Assembly: GCA_944321845.1 (NCBI GenBank)
Contig: CALUMT010000028.1
Span: forward strand, 1-63,080
DNA from: an uncultured Butyricimonas sp.
GTDB lineage: Bacteria; Bacteroidota; Bacteroidia; Bacteroidales; Marinifilaceae
Length of the DNA: 63,080 nucleotides
Direction of reading: 5' to 3'
Shown: piece by piece, positions 27,361 through 37,326 of the stretch
Layout of the letters: every line of letters begins with the position of its first letter
How positions within the stretch are numbered: the first letter of the stretch is position 1
Translations under genes and position numbers: made by a program
Notes under the pieces: model-generated
The model's database searches: none
Told to the model about the DNA's origin: nothing
Seen by the model: the letters and a program-made list of their open reading frames with translations, nothing else

Positions 27361-29667
27361 ATGAGAATCATTTGGAAAATAGCGAAGATAGAGTTACAGA
27401 TGTTGTTTTATTCACCTGTAGCATGGTTAGTCATACTTATTTTTGTATTTCAAACGGGATGGTTTTTCTCCGATCGTATTTTTGAATACGCCCGCGAGCA
27501 GGAGATGGGAAAATTGACGGGCTGGGGTTTGTCATACGTTGGACACAATGTTTTTAATATGTTGTTGTATAATATCCTGCAATACTTATACTTGTATATT
27601 CCTTTGCTAACAATGGGATTGATGAGCCGAGATTTAGCAGGAGGAACGATTAAATTGTTACATTCTTCTCCATTAAGTAATCGAGAGATTATCTTGGGAA
27701 AATTCTTATCCATGGTAGTTTTCGCATTGGTGTTAGTTGGTATTGTATTTGTTTACGTGGTGATAGGAATGATACTTATTGAGAATTTGGATGTAATGTG
27801 GTTGTTGACGGCATTGTTAGGATTCTTTTTATTGATATGCGCATATGCTTCTATCGGTCTGTTTATGTCGACAATCTCCCGCTATCAGATAGTTGCTGCC
27901 ATGGGAACCTTTATTGTATTAGCATTCTTGAATTATGTTAATATGCTATGGCAAGGAGTTGAATTTGTGCGAGATATTACATTTTGGCTTTCGATTTCAG
28001 GTCGGGCGGAACAATTTATTTCAGGGATGATCTGCAGTGAAGATGTAATTTATTTTATAATTGTTCCTGCAATGTTTATTTGTTTTTCCATTATTCTTTT
28101 GGATAGTCGGGTGCGGCGTACGACATGGACGTGTAAGGTGTTAAAATACATTGTTGTATTTTTGGTTGTCTCCTTTATTGGTTATTTAAGTTCTCGTCCC
28201 CATTTGATGGGGTATTTGGATATGACCTGGGATAAGAGTAATACATTGACGAAAAACAGCCAAGAGGTGATTAAGCAATTAAAAGGAGGGTTGACGATTA
28301 CAACATATAGTAATTTATTGACGGATGACTGGTTTGAAGCAATTCCGGAGAGGGTTAATTTCGACCGTTATCATTTTAAGCAATATATCCGATTTAAACC
28401 GGATATAAAAATGAAATATGTTTATTATTACGATTCCGTGAAAAGTATGAGGATGATGGCATTTCCTGATACGACTCTTTCGTTGGAACAGAAGGCTCGA
28501 CGGATAGCACATCTCCATGAGACTAAATTCTCTCATTATTTGTCGCCGGAGGAAATTCGGAAAATAATTGATTTACGTCCAGAGAAGAATCTGTTTGTGC
28601 GGTTAGTGGAACGAGAGAGTGGGGAGAAGATGTTTTTGCGTAAATATAATGATATGCAGGGGCATCCGGGGGAGGCTGAGATTACAGCGGCATTTAAGAG
28701 AATGGTTATGACATTACCGACGGTTGGTTTTTTAACGGGGCATGGGGAGAGAGATATCTATCGTGACGGGGATCGGGATTATGCGCGTTTTGCAACGGAT
28801 AAATGGTTTCGTTATGCATTGATAAATCAGGGATTTGAAACTAGAGAAGTAACATTAACCCGGGAAATTCCAGATTCTGTATCTATTTTGGTGATTGCAG
28901 ATATGAAACAACCATTATCTCCCGAAGAATCTACAAATTTGGATGAATACGTGGCTCGAGGAGGAAATCTTGTTATTGTGGGAGAGTACTCTCGTCAGGA
29001 ATACATGAATCCATTGATAGAACCCTTTGGTGTGCGTTTTATGGATGACGTCCTAGTATCGCCGTCTAAAGACATGGCGCCAGATGTGATAAATGTGCAT
29101 CCAACATCGGAAGCAACGGAATTAGCTTACCAATTTGGTATATTAGAAAAGCGAAGATTTTTGAAAGCCACAATGTCGGGGGCAGTAGGGTTGAGCTATG
29201 TCACAGATAAAGGATTTAAGGTTTTTCCTTTGTTAAGAACGGATTCTACTGGTGTGTGGAATGAATTGGAGACTAAAAATTTTATAGATGATACAGTATG
29301 TTATAATCCGAAGGTTGGAGAGGAGGAGCAGATTTACACTACTGGTCTGGCATTGTCCCGAATGATTGGGGATAAGGAACAAAAAATTGTGATATTAGGT
29401 GATGCTGATTGTTTAAGTAACGGTGAATTATTTAAAGTAAGAAACGAAGATTATGAACCAGGTAATTATTATATTATTTTGGGTACATTTTATTGGTTGT
29501 CTGATGGAGAGGCTCCAATTGATATTCGACGTCCTGGTTCGCGCGATAATAAATTGTTTATTTCAAAAGACGGTGCGGCTATTTTAAAAGTGGCATTTAA
29601 TTGGATTATTCCGATATTAATTTTAATAGGAGGACTTTTTGTTTGGTTAAGGAGACGAGGACGGTAA
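27361..29667 (+). CDS. GldF-GldG fusion: ABC-2 permease with auxiliary domain (copy 2)
   Basis: This paralogue of the previous gene is also 768 residues, with the same layout. It has an N-terminal six-helix permease (PLLTMGLMSRDLAGGTIKLL, then SGMICSEDVIYFIIVPAMF). The auxiliary domain follows (LTKNSQEVIKQLKGGLTITTYS, PTVGFLTGHGERDIY, YVARGGNLVIVGEYSRQ). It ends with a helix and an arginine tail (WLRRRGR). Divergence between the copies is substantial, which suggests a fixed heterodimer around one GldA-like ATPase. It is the last gene of the operon and is followed by a terminator. Confidence 0.85.
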   Translation: MRIIWKIAKIELQMLFYSPVAWLVILIFVFQTGWFFSDRIFEYAREQEMGKLTGWGLSYVGHNVFNMLLYNILQYLYLYIPLLTMGLMSRDLAGGTIKLLHSSPLSNREIILGKFLSMVVFALVLVGIVFVYVVIGMILIENLDVMWLLTALLGFFLLICAYASIGLFMSTISRYQIVAAMGTFIVLAFLNYVNMLWQGVEFVRDITFWLSISGRAEQFISGMICSEDVIYFIIVPAMFICFSIILLDSRVRRTTWTCKVLKYIVVFLVVSFIGYLSSRPHLMGYLDMTWDKSNTLTKNSQEVIKQLKGGLTITTYSNLLTDDWFEAIPERVNFDRYHFKQYIRFKPDIKMKYVYYYDSVKSMRMMAFPDTTLSLEQKARRIAHLHETKFSHYLSPEEIRKIIDLRPEKNLFVRLVERESGEKMFLRKYNDMQGHPGEAEITAAFKRMVMTLPTVGFLTGHGERDIYRDGDRDYARFATDKWFRYALINQGFETREVTLTREIPDSVSILVIADMKQPLSPEESTNLDEYVARGGNLVIVGEYSRQEYMNPLIEPFGVRFMDDVLVSPSKDMAPDVINVHPTSEATELAYQFGILEKRRFLKATMSGAVGLSYVTDKGFKVFPLLRTDSTGVWNELETKNFIDDTVCYNPKVGEEEQIYTTGLALSRMIGDKEQKIVILGDADCLSNGELFKVRNEDYEPGNYYIILGTFYWLSDGEAPIDIRRPGSRDNKLFISKDGAAILKVAFNWIIPILILIGGLFVWLRRRGR

Positions 29668-29690
29668 TATTTTTATTCATGTGATTGTAG

Positions 29691-29720
29691 AAAAGGGTGC
29701 TAGCACTGAGTACCCTTTTT
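29691..29720 (+). terminator. Intrinsic terminator of the ABC operon
   Basis: AAAAGGGT pairs with ACCCTTTT across a loop of about 12 nt and is followed by T residues. Confidence 0.8.
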
Positions 29721-29783
29721 ATTTAGGTTGATATCATTAATAGTGTTTTTTGTTAAAGTGGTGGGAAATATAGTTTAAATAGT

Positions 29784-29800
29784 AATACCATATAGGTATT
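29784..29800. promoter_or_regulatory. Perfect 17-bp palindrome upstream of the sigma gene
   Basis: AATACC-ATATA-GGTATT lies about 50 bp ahead of the ATG at 29849. It is a possible operator. It is not in the usual anti-sigma circuit, so its meaning is open. Confidence 0.45.
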
Positions 29801-29848
29801 TAAGTATTATATAATAAATAGTGAATATATATATGATTATATAACTAT

Positions 29849-30409
29849 ATGATAAAATTGGATTCTATTTTGAAAGGGATTAATGAAAAAGATGAAAAAA
29901 GCTGGACACAATTGTATACAGCTTGCTATGCTTCGTTATGTACCTATGTGGAGTCCATTGTTTATGATATGGATAATGCTAAGGATATTGTACAGAATCT
30001 ATTTGTGTCCATATGGAACTCTGATTTATATTTTCGGAGTACCTCAGAGTTATTGAGTTATATGTATAAATCACTATATCATAATTCTCTTCTTTTTATG
30101 AGGAATAAAAAGACTAGGGAGAATCTGCTGACTAAAATGAAGCAGGAGGAAATGGTGAACGTCGAATATCATGACGACTTTACACTCGGTATGGTGCGAG
30201 AAGAGATTATTCGGTTGTTGTATTTACATATAGAGGATTTGCCGAGGATGAGGCGGCGAATTATAGAGCTGAGTATTAATGGTTTTTCTGGAAAAGAAAT
30301 AGCGGAAAAATTAGGAATCAGCGTAAATACCGTTAAGGTACAAAAAAATAGAAGTATTAAATATCTGAGAGATTGTTTATTGAATTCAAAGAATGAATAT
30401 AATGTGTAG
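29849..30409 (+). CDS. ECF RNA polymerase sigma factor
   Basis: The 186-residue sigma-70-family protein has region 2 (YVESIVYDMDNAKDIVQNLFVSIWNS) and region 4. Region 4 is a helix-turn-helix reading INGFSGKEIAEKLGISVNTVKVQKNRSIKYL. It belongs to the Bacteroidota type that works with FecR anti-sigma factors. The FecR gene starts two bases after its stop. The SusC receptor further on has a signalling domain, so ligand binding outside can release this sigma factor. Its most likely target is the SusC promoter. Confidence 0.93.
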   Translation: MIKLDSILKGINEKDEKSWTQLYTACYASLCTYVESIVYDMDNAKDIVQNLFVSIWNSDLYFRSTSELLSYMYKSLYHNSLLFMRNKKTRENLLTKMKQEEMVNVEYHDDFTLGMVREEIIRLLYLHIEDLPRMRRRIIELSINGFSGKEIAEKLGISVNTVKVQKNRSIKYLRDCLLNSKNEYNV

Positions 30410-30411
30410 TT

Positions 30412-31602
30412 ATGAGAAAGGATGGAAAACATATTATTAATCTGCTTCTCAAATCTTGGGGTGATGTACTTTCTCGAAAAGAAAAGGAGGAGTTGGAAAC
30501 GTTACTGGAGGATCCCGTATGGGCAAGATTGAATGCTGACCTACTCGATGACAACTTTTTTATGAACCATTTACGGGAATATAAAAAGTATGATGTGTCT
30601 GGAGAACTAGTGCAATTTTGGAATCAGGTTCAAGTTAGGAAAAGGCATCAGACGAAACGGCATGTTTTATGGTATTGCTTAGGGGGCGCTGTAGCATGTT
30701 TGATAATATTCCTGGGGATCGGTTATATGTTTGAGATTTTTGATTATAAAGTTGAACAGACAGTTAATAAGATTACCTCTGTTTATTCCGGGGTTAGTCA
30801 GGATAAAATTCGATTAGTGCTTGATGATAGTGATGTTATTAATTTGACAGATAATATAAAATCCGATAAATTGGTTGCCGAGGGGGTTGTTGTACGAACA
30901 GAATTTCAATCATTGGATTATTCTTGTGTGAGTCGAGATGATTTAGGAGATTCCTTAATATATCACACCTTGATTATTCCTCAAGGGGAGATATTTAAAA
31001 TGATTTTGTCGGATAGTACACGAATAGTATTGAATGGGGGAACAAAAATAAAATATCCGGTTTTTTTTACTGGACTCAAACGAGAGGTGTATATTGATGG
31101 AGAAGCTTATTTTGATGTAAAAAAAGATAAGGAACGTCCTTTTATTGTTTCTGGAACAAATTTTTCCGTGGAGGTATTGGGCACTTCTTTTAATGTGATG
31201 ACTTATGGTGAGGAAATGGAATCAAACGTAACGTTAGTTTCTGGTCGAATCAAAATGCATGCGGCAGATACCACCCTTCAGGTATATCCGGGTCAACAAG
31301 TGGTGTTGGCAAGGGATCACGAGATAATTGTTCGAAAGGTTGATGTAAGCTCCGTAATTTCTTGGTTGAATCTTCGTTTGACTTTTAAAAAAGAAAAACT
31401 GGCGACGATTATGAGGAAACTAAGTCGATGGTATAAAGTTGATGTCGTTTATAAAGAACCCTCTGTAAAAGAAGCATTGTATTCAGGAACAATTCCTTAC
31501 AATATATCGTTAGAAGAGTTATTCGTGCTTCTGAATAAAACGACGAATATCGAGTTTACGTTAAATGATGGGGTCATTTTTATCAATGAGAAAGAGGAGT
31601 GA
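30412..31602 (+). CDS. FecR-family anti-sigma factor
   Basis: This 396-residue single-pass inner-membrane protein has a cytoplasmic N-terminus that should bind the sigma factor. One helix follows at about residues 82-103 (LWYCLGGAVACLIIFLGIGYMF). The periplasmic FecR domain contains IIPQGEIFKMILSDSTRIVLNGGTKIKYP and GEAYFDVKKDKERPFIV. The C-terminal DUF4974 region reads VSSVISWLNLRLTFKKEKLATIMRKLSRWY. It relays the receptor state to the sigma factor encoded just upstream. The next gene is 164 bp away, beyond a terminator-like structure. Confidence 0.93.
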   Translation: MRKDGKHIINLLLKSWGDVLSRKEKEELETLLEDPVWARLNADLLDDNFFMNHLREYKKYDVSGELVQFWNQVQVRKRHQTKRHVLWYCLGGAVACLIIFLGIGYMFEIFDYKVEQTVNKITSVYSGVSQDKIRLVLDDSDVINLTDNIKSDKLVAEGVVVRTEFQSLDYSCVSRDDLGDSLIYHTLIIPQGEIFKMILSDSTRIVLNGGTKIKYPVFFTGLKREVYIDGEAYFDVKKDKERPFIVSGTNFSVEVLGTSFNVMTYGEEMESNVTLVSGRIKMHAADTTLQVYPGQQVVLARDHEIIVRKVDVSSVISWLNLRLTFKKEKLATIMRKLSRWYKVDVVYKEPSVKEALYSGTIPYNISLEELFVLLNKTTNIEFTLNDGVIFINEKEE

Positions 31603-31701
31603 ATGTTAGTATAAATCTGTAAGTAATATAGCGAAAAAAGGAGGTGCTTAACAAGAAAGAGATAATCAACCACTAAACTTAATCTACAAGCAATAGCTTA
31701 A

Positions 31702-31745
31702 AGCCCGTATTGAACGGATGGGGCTGTGAGATACGGGTTTTTATT
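31702..31745 (+). terminator. Terminator or attenuator between fecR and susC
   Basis: CCCGTAT at 31704-31710 pairs with ATACGGG at 31731-31737, followed by TTTTTATT. An alternative pairing, AGCCC at 31702-31706 with GGGCT at 31721-31725, uses the same left arm, so the two folds exclude each other. Confidence 0.6.
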
Positions 31746-31765
31746 AAAACTAAACCTTTATACAT

Positions 31766-34700
31766 ATGAGAAAAAACAAGTATTATTTTCTAAAAAAAGG
31801 GAAGAAAATCGGAGTGTTTCTAGCACTTTTATTTTTCTTTCAGGTTATGAATGGTGTCATGTGTTTGGCGCAGCAACAAAATGAGCGTTTAACAGTAGAG
31901 TTTAAGGATACGCCAATGGTGGAGGTGTTGAATTACATTCGGCAGAACTCTAAGTATGATTTCCTGTATAATGATACAGAGATTAAAAAAGTTCCTAATG
32001 TAACGGCAAGCTTTTCTAATGCGGCTGTAGCAACCATTCTGGAGACGTGTTTGAAGGGAACAGAATATACTTACCGGATTGCTCAAGATGTGATTGTGAT
32101 TCAACGAAGAGATAAAGTTGAATCTGTTATCCGGGAAATAACTATTCGAGGGCAAATCAAGGATGAGAAAGGTAGTTCTCTTCCAGGTGCCACGATTGTG
32201 GTGGAAGGAACATCGTTGGGCGTGAGTTCTGATATGGAAGGAAGATTTATGCTTCGGTTGCCGCAGGTAGATACTGTTTCTTTGATTGTGACTTTTGTAG
32301 GAATGATGACTGAGAAAATAGTGGTAACGAATTTTCAGAAAGAGATTTCCGTGAGATTGAAGCCCGAAACAAAAGAGATCGAAGAAGTGGTTATCACGGG
32401 CTATGCAAACGTTCGTAAATCAAGTTTTACCGGGAATGCAGTGAGTGTTAGTAAGGATGAATTAATGCGTGTGTCTAAAACCAATGTAATTAAAGCCTTG
32501 GAAGTGTTTGATCCTTCTTTCCGGATTCGAGAGAATAATCAATGGGGTTCTGATCCGAATACGTTACCTGAGATGCAAATTCGGGGACAATCCTCGATTG
32601 GTGTGACGGATTTGGAGAGAAATGAATTGACGAAGTCTGCTTTACAGAATAATCCGAATTTACCGATATTTATCATGGACGGATTCGAGGTGTCTATACA
32701 GAAAGTGTATGATATGGATCCTAACCGGATTGAGAATATTACGATATTGAAAGATGCTGCAGCTACGGCTTTATATGGTTCTCGGGCGTCAAATGGAATT
32801 GTTGTTATTACGACAGTAGCTCCCCGTGAGGGAGAGGTGCGTTTTTCATATAATTTAGTCGGTAGTCTTACTTTCCCGGATTTGTCAGATTATAACCTGA
32901 TGAATGCTGCAGAAAAAGTAGAAGCGGAGGTCGCAGGTGGAGTATATGATGGTTATGATTATGTCACTATGATGAAGATGTATAATGATAAAAAACAATA
33001 TGTGGCAAGAGGTGTTGATACTTATTGGTTAAGTCAACCTTTACGAACAGCATTTAATCACCAGCATAGCCTGTGGCTTGAAGGAGGAACAAGAACCATG
33101 CGTTATGGTTTGAATTTGTCGTATAACGGGGAAAATGGAGTCATGAAGGAATCTTATCGGGACCGAATCGGGGTTAGTTTCCGGTTTGATTATTTGACCG
33201 AGAAGTTTCAAATATTTAATCAGATTTCCTATAACGTAACCAAATCTGAAGAGTCTCCCTATGGGGATTTTACAACGTATGCAGAATTGAATCCTTATGA
33301 AGAGTTTAAAGATGAAAATGGGAAATATTTAAAATCGTTGAGGGAATGGGTCCCTAATATGGGTGGACGTAAGCATCCTAATCCATTATATGAAGCGCAA
33401 ATTGGGAATTATGACCGTTCTACAAATAATGATTTAACGGAGAATTTGAGTATAAACTGGTATATTTTTCCGACCTGGCAAATAAAAGGAGAATTAAGTG
33501 TGATGCAGACCTTGGCCAAGACAGAACGATTTACACATCCGGAGTCTCTTTATAGTGAGATAGAGAATTCTGATGACCAGACTCTAAGAGGGCGTTTAAG
33601 TAAGTCTAGTTCTGAGAATGTTAGTTGGGAAGGGAAATTAACGACTTCTTATAATGAGATGATAAATAATCATAATATTAACGCATTATTAGGTATTAAT
33701 ATTCGTACAACGGATAATGTATCATCTTCTTCTACATATCGAGGTTTCCCATCTGGAGAGTTTACCTCTGTGACTTTTGCTAAAGAGGTTGTGGATAAAC
33801 CATCCGAAACGGATAATAAAACGCGATTGTTGGGTATATTGGGGACATTGAATTATTCGTATAATAATATTTATTTGTTGGATCTTTCTTTGCGGGTGGA
33901 TGGTTCTTCCGAATTTGGTAGTGATCGGCGTTATGCTCCTTTTTGGTCGGCTGGAGTGGGCTTAAATATACATAATTATGATTGGATGCAAGGTTCTGTA
34001 TTTAATATGTTGCGGGTAAGAGGTTCTTTTGGTCAAACAGGTAGTGTTAATTTTGCTCCTTATGCGGCTGTTCCGACGCATGAGATTGATATAAATCGCT
34101 GGTATATCACGGGTGCAGGGGCTTCTTTGATGAGAACTCGTGGAAATCCGGACTTGGAGTGGCAAAAAACCAATAAATTTGACGCAGGAATCGAGTTGGA
34201 GATGTTTGATTCTCGATTATCGTTGAATACATCTTACTATTACCAATTGACGGACGGGTTGATTATGGACGTGACATTGCCTTCCTCCACTGGATTTACT
34301 AGCTATAAAAGTAATATGGGTAAGGTATTGAACGAAGGATTTGAGATAAATTTGCAAGGTTACTTGATAAAGAGACCAGATGCGTTTTTAACAGCTTTTT
34401 TCCGCTTTGCTCATAATACCAATACCATAAAGAAAATCTCGGATGCATTAAGAAGGTATAATGAAGAGGTAAATGATTATTATAATAATGATGAGAACGA
34501 TGTTACTCAAGTAATGACGAAGTACGAGGAAGGTCAGTCTTTGACCGCCGAGTACGGGATGAAATCTTTAGGTATAGATCCCGGTACTGGAAAAGAATTA
34601 TTCGTTTATCGGGATGGTTCCGTGAATTATGAATGGCGGGCGACTGAGATGGTAAATATTGGTGATACTGAACCTTGGGGTTCTGGTTCTTTTGGATTGA

Positions 34701-35125
34701 GTTTTACATATAAGGGTTTCTCGTTATACACGACATTTTCTTATGAGTTTGGGGGAGATGAGTATAATTACACCCTGGTACAGAAGGTGGAGAATGCGGA
34801 TTTTGAGAAAAATGTGGATCGTCGGGCCATGTCTTTACGTTGGCAAAAACCGGGAGATGTTACAATGTTTAAAGATGTGAGAGATAAAGATATTGCGACG
34901 ACTCCAACCTCTCGTTTTATGCAACGGAAAAATGTGCTGGAATGGAACTCCATATCGTTGGAATATGAATTTCCGATTAAGTGGTTGAACAAGATTGGCT
35001 GTGAGCGATTGAGACTGGGAATTGATGGGAGTGATTTATGGAGACTTTCCACGATTGAAGCTGAGCGTGGCTTGAGTTATCCCTATGCGCATGCTATAAA
35101 TTTTTCGTTGAGCCTGAACTTCTAA
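31766..35125 (+). CDS. SusC/RagA-type TonB-linked outer-membrane receptor with STN domain
   Basis: The 1119-residue receptor has a signal peptide (IGVFLALLFFFQVMNGVMCLAQ). An STN domain covers about residues 42-118 (LTVEFKDTPMVEVLNYIRQNS), the part that signals to FecR. A carboxypeptidase-like domain follows (RGQIKDEKGSSLPGATIVVEGT). The plug starts near EEVVITGYANVRKSSFTG, with IENITILKDAAATALYGSRASNGIV. The rest is barrel, ending AINFSLSLNF. It pairs with the SusD-like lipoprotein encoded 10 bp downstream. The nutrient is unknown; no glycoside hydrolase or protease gene lies beside it. The sigma/FecR pair upstream should control it. Confidence 0.95.
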   Translation: MRKNKYYFLKKGKKIGVFLALLFFFQVMNGVMCLAQQQNERLTVEFKDTPMVEVLNYIRQNSKYDFLYNDTEIKKVPNVTASFSNAAVATILETCLKGTEYTYRIAQDVIVIQRRDKVESVIREITIRGQIKDEKGSSLPGATIVVEGTSLGVSSDMEGRFMLRLPQVDTVSLIVTFVGMMTEKIVVTNFQKEISVRLKPETKEIEEVVITGYANVRKSSFTGNAVSVSKDELMRVSKTNVIKALEVFDPSFRIRENNQWGSDPNTLPEMQIRGQSSIGVTDLERNELTKSALQNNPNLPIFIMDGFEVSIQKVYDMDPNRIENITILKDAAATALYGSRASNGIVVITTVAPREGEVRFSYNLVGSLTFPDLSDYNLMNAAEKVEAEVAGGVYDGYDYVTMMKMYNDKKQYVARGVDTYWLSQPLRTAFNHQHSLWLEGGTRTMRYGLNLSYNGENGVMKESYRDRIGVSFRFDYLTEKFQIFNQISYNVTKSEESPYGDFTTYAELNPYEEFKDENGKYLKSLREWVPNMGGRKHPNPLYEAQIGNYDRSTNNDLTENLSINWYIFPTWQIKGELSVMQTLAKTERFTHPESLYSEIENSDDQTLRGRLSKSSSENVSWEGKLTTSYNEMINNHNINALLGINIRTTDNVSSSSTYRGFPSGEFTSVTFAKEVVDKPSETDNKTRLLGILGTLNYSYNNIYLLDLSLRVDGSSEFGSDRRYAPFWSAGVGLNIHNYDWMQGSVFNMLRVRGSFGQTGSVNFAPYAAVPTHEIDINRWYITGAGASLMRTRGNPDLEWQKTNKFDAGIELEMFDSRLSLNTSYYYQLTDGLIMDVTLPSSTGFTSYKSNMGKVLNEGFEINLQGYLIKRPDAFLTAFFRFAHNTNTIKKISDALRRYNEEVNDYYNNDENDVTQVMTKYEEGQSLTAEYGMKSLGIDPGTGKELFVYRDGSVNYEWRATEMVNIGDTEPWGSGSFGLSFTYKGFSLYTTFSYEFGGDEYNYTLVQKVENADFEKNVDRRAMSLRWQKPGDVTMFKDVRDKDIATTPTSRFMQRKNVLEWNSISLEYEFPIKWLNKIGCERLRLGIDGSDLWRLSTIEAERGLSYPYAHAINFSLSLNF

Positions 35126-35134
35126 TTTGATAAA

Positions 35135-36607
35135 ATGAAATATATGAAAAGATATGGTTATATATTGATACTGTTGTTTGCGGGATGGCTGACCGTGAGT
35201 TGTGAGGATTGGTTTGATGTAAAACCGGAGAATCAGGTGTCCAGCAATGATTTGTATTCGACAGGTAGTGGTTATCGAATGCAATTGAATGGAATCTACA
35301 AAGGATTAGCTGAAACGTCTCTTTATGGGAAAGAATTGGGCTGGGGATTTATAGATGTGTTGGGGCAATATTACGTGCGAGAGAAATTGGAGCAAAATTA
35401 TCGGGATGTGAACGATCGTCGTTATGGAGTCGCTGCGGTCGAATCTTATATTGACGGAATCTGGTCAAATATGTATCATGTGATTGCGGATTGTAATGAT
35501 CTGCTGGAGCATATTGTTGATACAGATCCTTTGATGTTTGAGTACGGTAAAATAGAGCAATCGAGAATACATGGAGAAGCTTTGGCAGTAAGAGCATTTT
35601 GTCATTTCGATTTGTTACGTCTTTTTGCGCCTTCTCCTAAAGCGGATGATGGGGGAGCCTATATCCCGTATGTGGATAATTCGATGAGTACGATTAATTC
35701 TCCGCTTACCGTGGATGTTGTGCTTGAGCGGGTGATTGCTGATTTGGAGAAAGCTTCTGAATTATTGTTGGAATGGGATTCTGCCCATCGTTCTAGTACT
35801 GATGAATATTATTGGATTACTGAGGTAATAAATGGTGGCTTTCATCCGGCAGGAGCTTCAGAGGATGCATCGATGTTTACCTGGGCTCCGAGATATAGAA
35901 TGCATTATTTTGCGACACAGGCTATTTTAGCGAGGGTGTATTTTTATATGGGGCGAACAAAAGAGGCTTATGAGAAAGCAAAAATAATATGTGATTTAGG
36001 TTGGGGTGCCTTTGATTTTGATTCTTGGCTAAATGGAAGGAAGTTTACGGGGGATATTATATTAGGTTTTTATAACGAGAAAAATGAAGAAAATTACGCT
36101 CCATATGCAACGGTGAATAATCCTCTTGTTTTGAGAAACTTGTTGGCTTTATTCCCCGGAGATGCGGGGATGGATGCGCGTTTCGTGGACCAGACTAAAC
36201 AATTGGATGATGGAAGCGGATATGTTTCGTTGAAAAACGTTCCAGTAGAATATGGTTCTGGAAACGACTTACTACCGATAATTCCTATCATTCGGAGATC
36301 CGAGTTACATTATATTATGTGCGAGTATTTGTGCGAGAATACAACAACTGTTCCGAGAGAAGCGATTACACTTTTACAAGATATTAAAGATTCTCGAATG
36401 GATCTTACTTATATTGGTTCCATCACAAGTACGGAACAATTCTTGAATGTGCTTCGACAAGATGCCCGTAGGGAATTTATCGGGGAAGGTCAGTCTTTCT
36501 TTTACTATAAGGCATTGAATATCCCTTTATATGACGGGGCGGACAATATCAATTTTGGTTCGGATTATTATTTGCCGATACCCGACAGTGAACATGTAGT
36601 ACTTTAA
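35135..36607 (+). CDS. SusD/RagB-family nutrient-binding lipoprotein
   Basis: The 490-residue surface lipoprotein has a signal ending in lipobox LTVSC. It starts at ATG 35135 or the ATG at 35144 (MKRYGYILILL). The mature start EDWFDVKPENQVSSNDLYS is typical SusD. TPR-like helices follow, with the block IHGEALAVRAFCHFDLLRLFAPS. The C-terminal part has RRSELHYIMCEYL and ARREFIGEGQSFFYYKAL. It forms the lid on the SusC barrel encoded just upstream. The ligand cannot be inferred. Confidence 0.95.
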   Translation: MKYMKRYGYILILLFAGWLTVSCEDWFDVKPENQVSSNDLYSTGSGYRMQLNGIYKGLAETSLYGKELGWGFIDVLGQYYVREKLEQNYRDVNDRRYGVAAVESYIDGIWSNMYHVIADCNDLLEHIVDTDPLMFEYGKIEQSRIHGEALAVRAFCHFDLLRLFAPSPKADDGGAYIPYVDNSMSTINSPLTVDVVLERVIADLEKASELLLEWDSAHRSSTDEYYWITEVINGGFHPAGASEDASMFTWAPRYRMHYFATQAILARVYFYMGRTKEAYEKAKIICDLGWGAFDFDSWLNGRKFTGDIILGFYNEKNEENYAPYATVNNPLVLRNLLALFPGDAGMDARFVDQTKQLDDGSGYVSLKNVPVEYGSGNDLLPIIPIIRRSELHYIMCEYLCENTTTVPREAITLLQDIKDSRMDLTYIGSITSTEQFLNVLRQDARREFIGEGQSFFYYKALNIPLYDGADNINFGSDYYLPIPDSEHVVL

Positions 36608-36620
36608 AACATGAGAGCGT

Positions 36621-37310
36621 ATGAAATATATAGTTGTTTTATGGTTATTGATAATTGGATTAGGATCCTGTTCCACGGATGAGATTGAGTATTACGAAGC
36701 AGGACGTTATTTGTATTTTACAGAGGTGTCGGTTGACAGTATTAAGGAATCTTTTTTCTTTTTCCCGGGTGAAGAAACAATAGGTGTTGATTTGCTGGTT
36801 CGTTATGCAGGGAAACCAATAGAGGAGGATATGACCTATCGTCTGGAGGTGGATGAGAACCTAACGACAGCGCAGGCAGAGACTGATTATGAAGTTGCTT
36901 TGGAACAGGTGATGCCGAAAGGACAAATGATAGATACACTACATATCATCTTGAAAAAAACAGCTGCATTGGAAATGGAAAATCTTCAATTGGCTTTGCG
37001 AATTGTGGCGAACGAGAATTTTCAGGTAGGGCCATTAGATAGTATTCAAAGCCCGAGAATCATTTTTACCTCTCAAGCTGTACGTCCGACTTGGTGGGAT
37101 CAGGATGTGATAGATTATTTTTTAGGTGCATATAGCGAGGTTAAGTACCAACTTTTTATTCAGATAACGGGTATTAGTGATATGAGTCAATTAACGACAG
37201 CAGAGAAACGTATTTATTCAATACGTTTAAAGAATTATTTGATTGAGCAGCGTAATGCGGGAACTCCTGTAATGGATGGAAACGTGGAAATGAGTGTACC
37301 AGTATTATAA
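36621..37310 (+). CDS. DUF4843 lipoprotein
   Basis: The 229-residue lipoprotein has lipobox IGLGSC. The mature chain has the DUF4843 pattern: EIEYYEAGRYLYFTE near the start, a beta-sandwich with VDLLVRYAGKPIEEDMTYRLEVD, and RPTWWDQDVIDYFLGAYSEVKYQLFI towards the end. Such proteins regularly follow SusC/SusD pairs with PKD-like lipoproteins, as here, and are thought to be surface accessory ligand binders. It is 13 bp after susD and clearly in the same operon. Confidence 0.85.
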   Translation: MKYIVVLWLLIIGLGSCSTDEIEYYEAGRYLYFTEVSVDSIKESFFFFPGEETIGVDLLVRYAGKPIEEDMTYRLEVDENLTTAQAETDYEVALEQVMPKGQMIDTLHIILKKTAALEMENLQLALRIVANENFQVGPLDSIQSPRIIFTSQAVRPTWWDQDVIDYFLGAYSEVKYQLFIQITGISDMSQLTTAEKRIYSIRLKNYLIEQRNAGTPVMDGNVEMSVPVL

Positions 37311-37326
37311 TATAAAAATGTGATTT

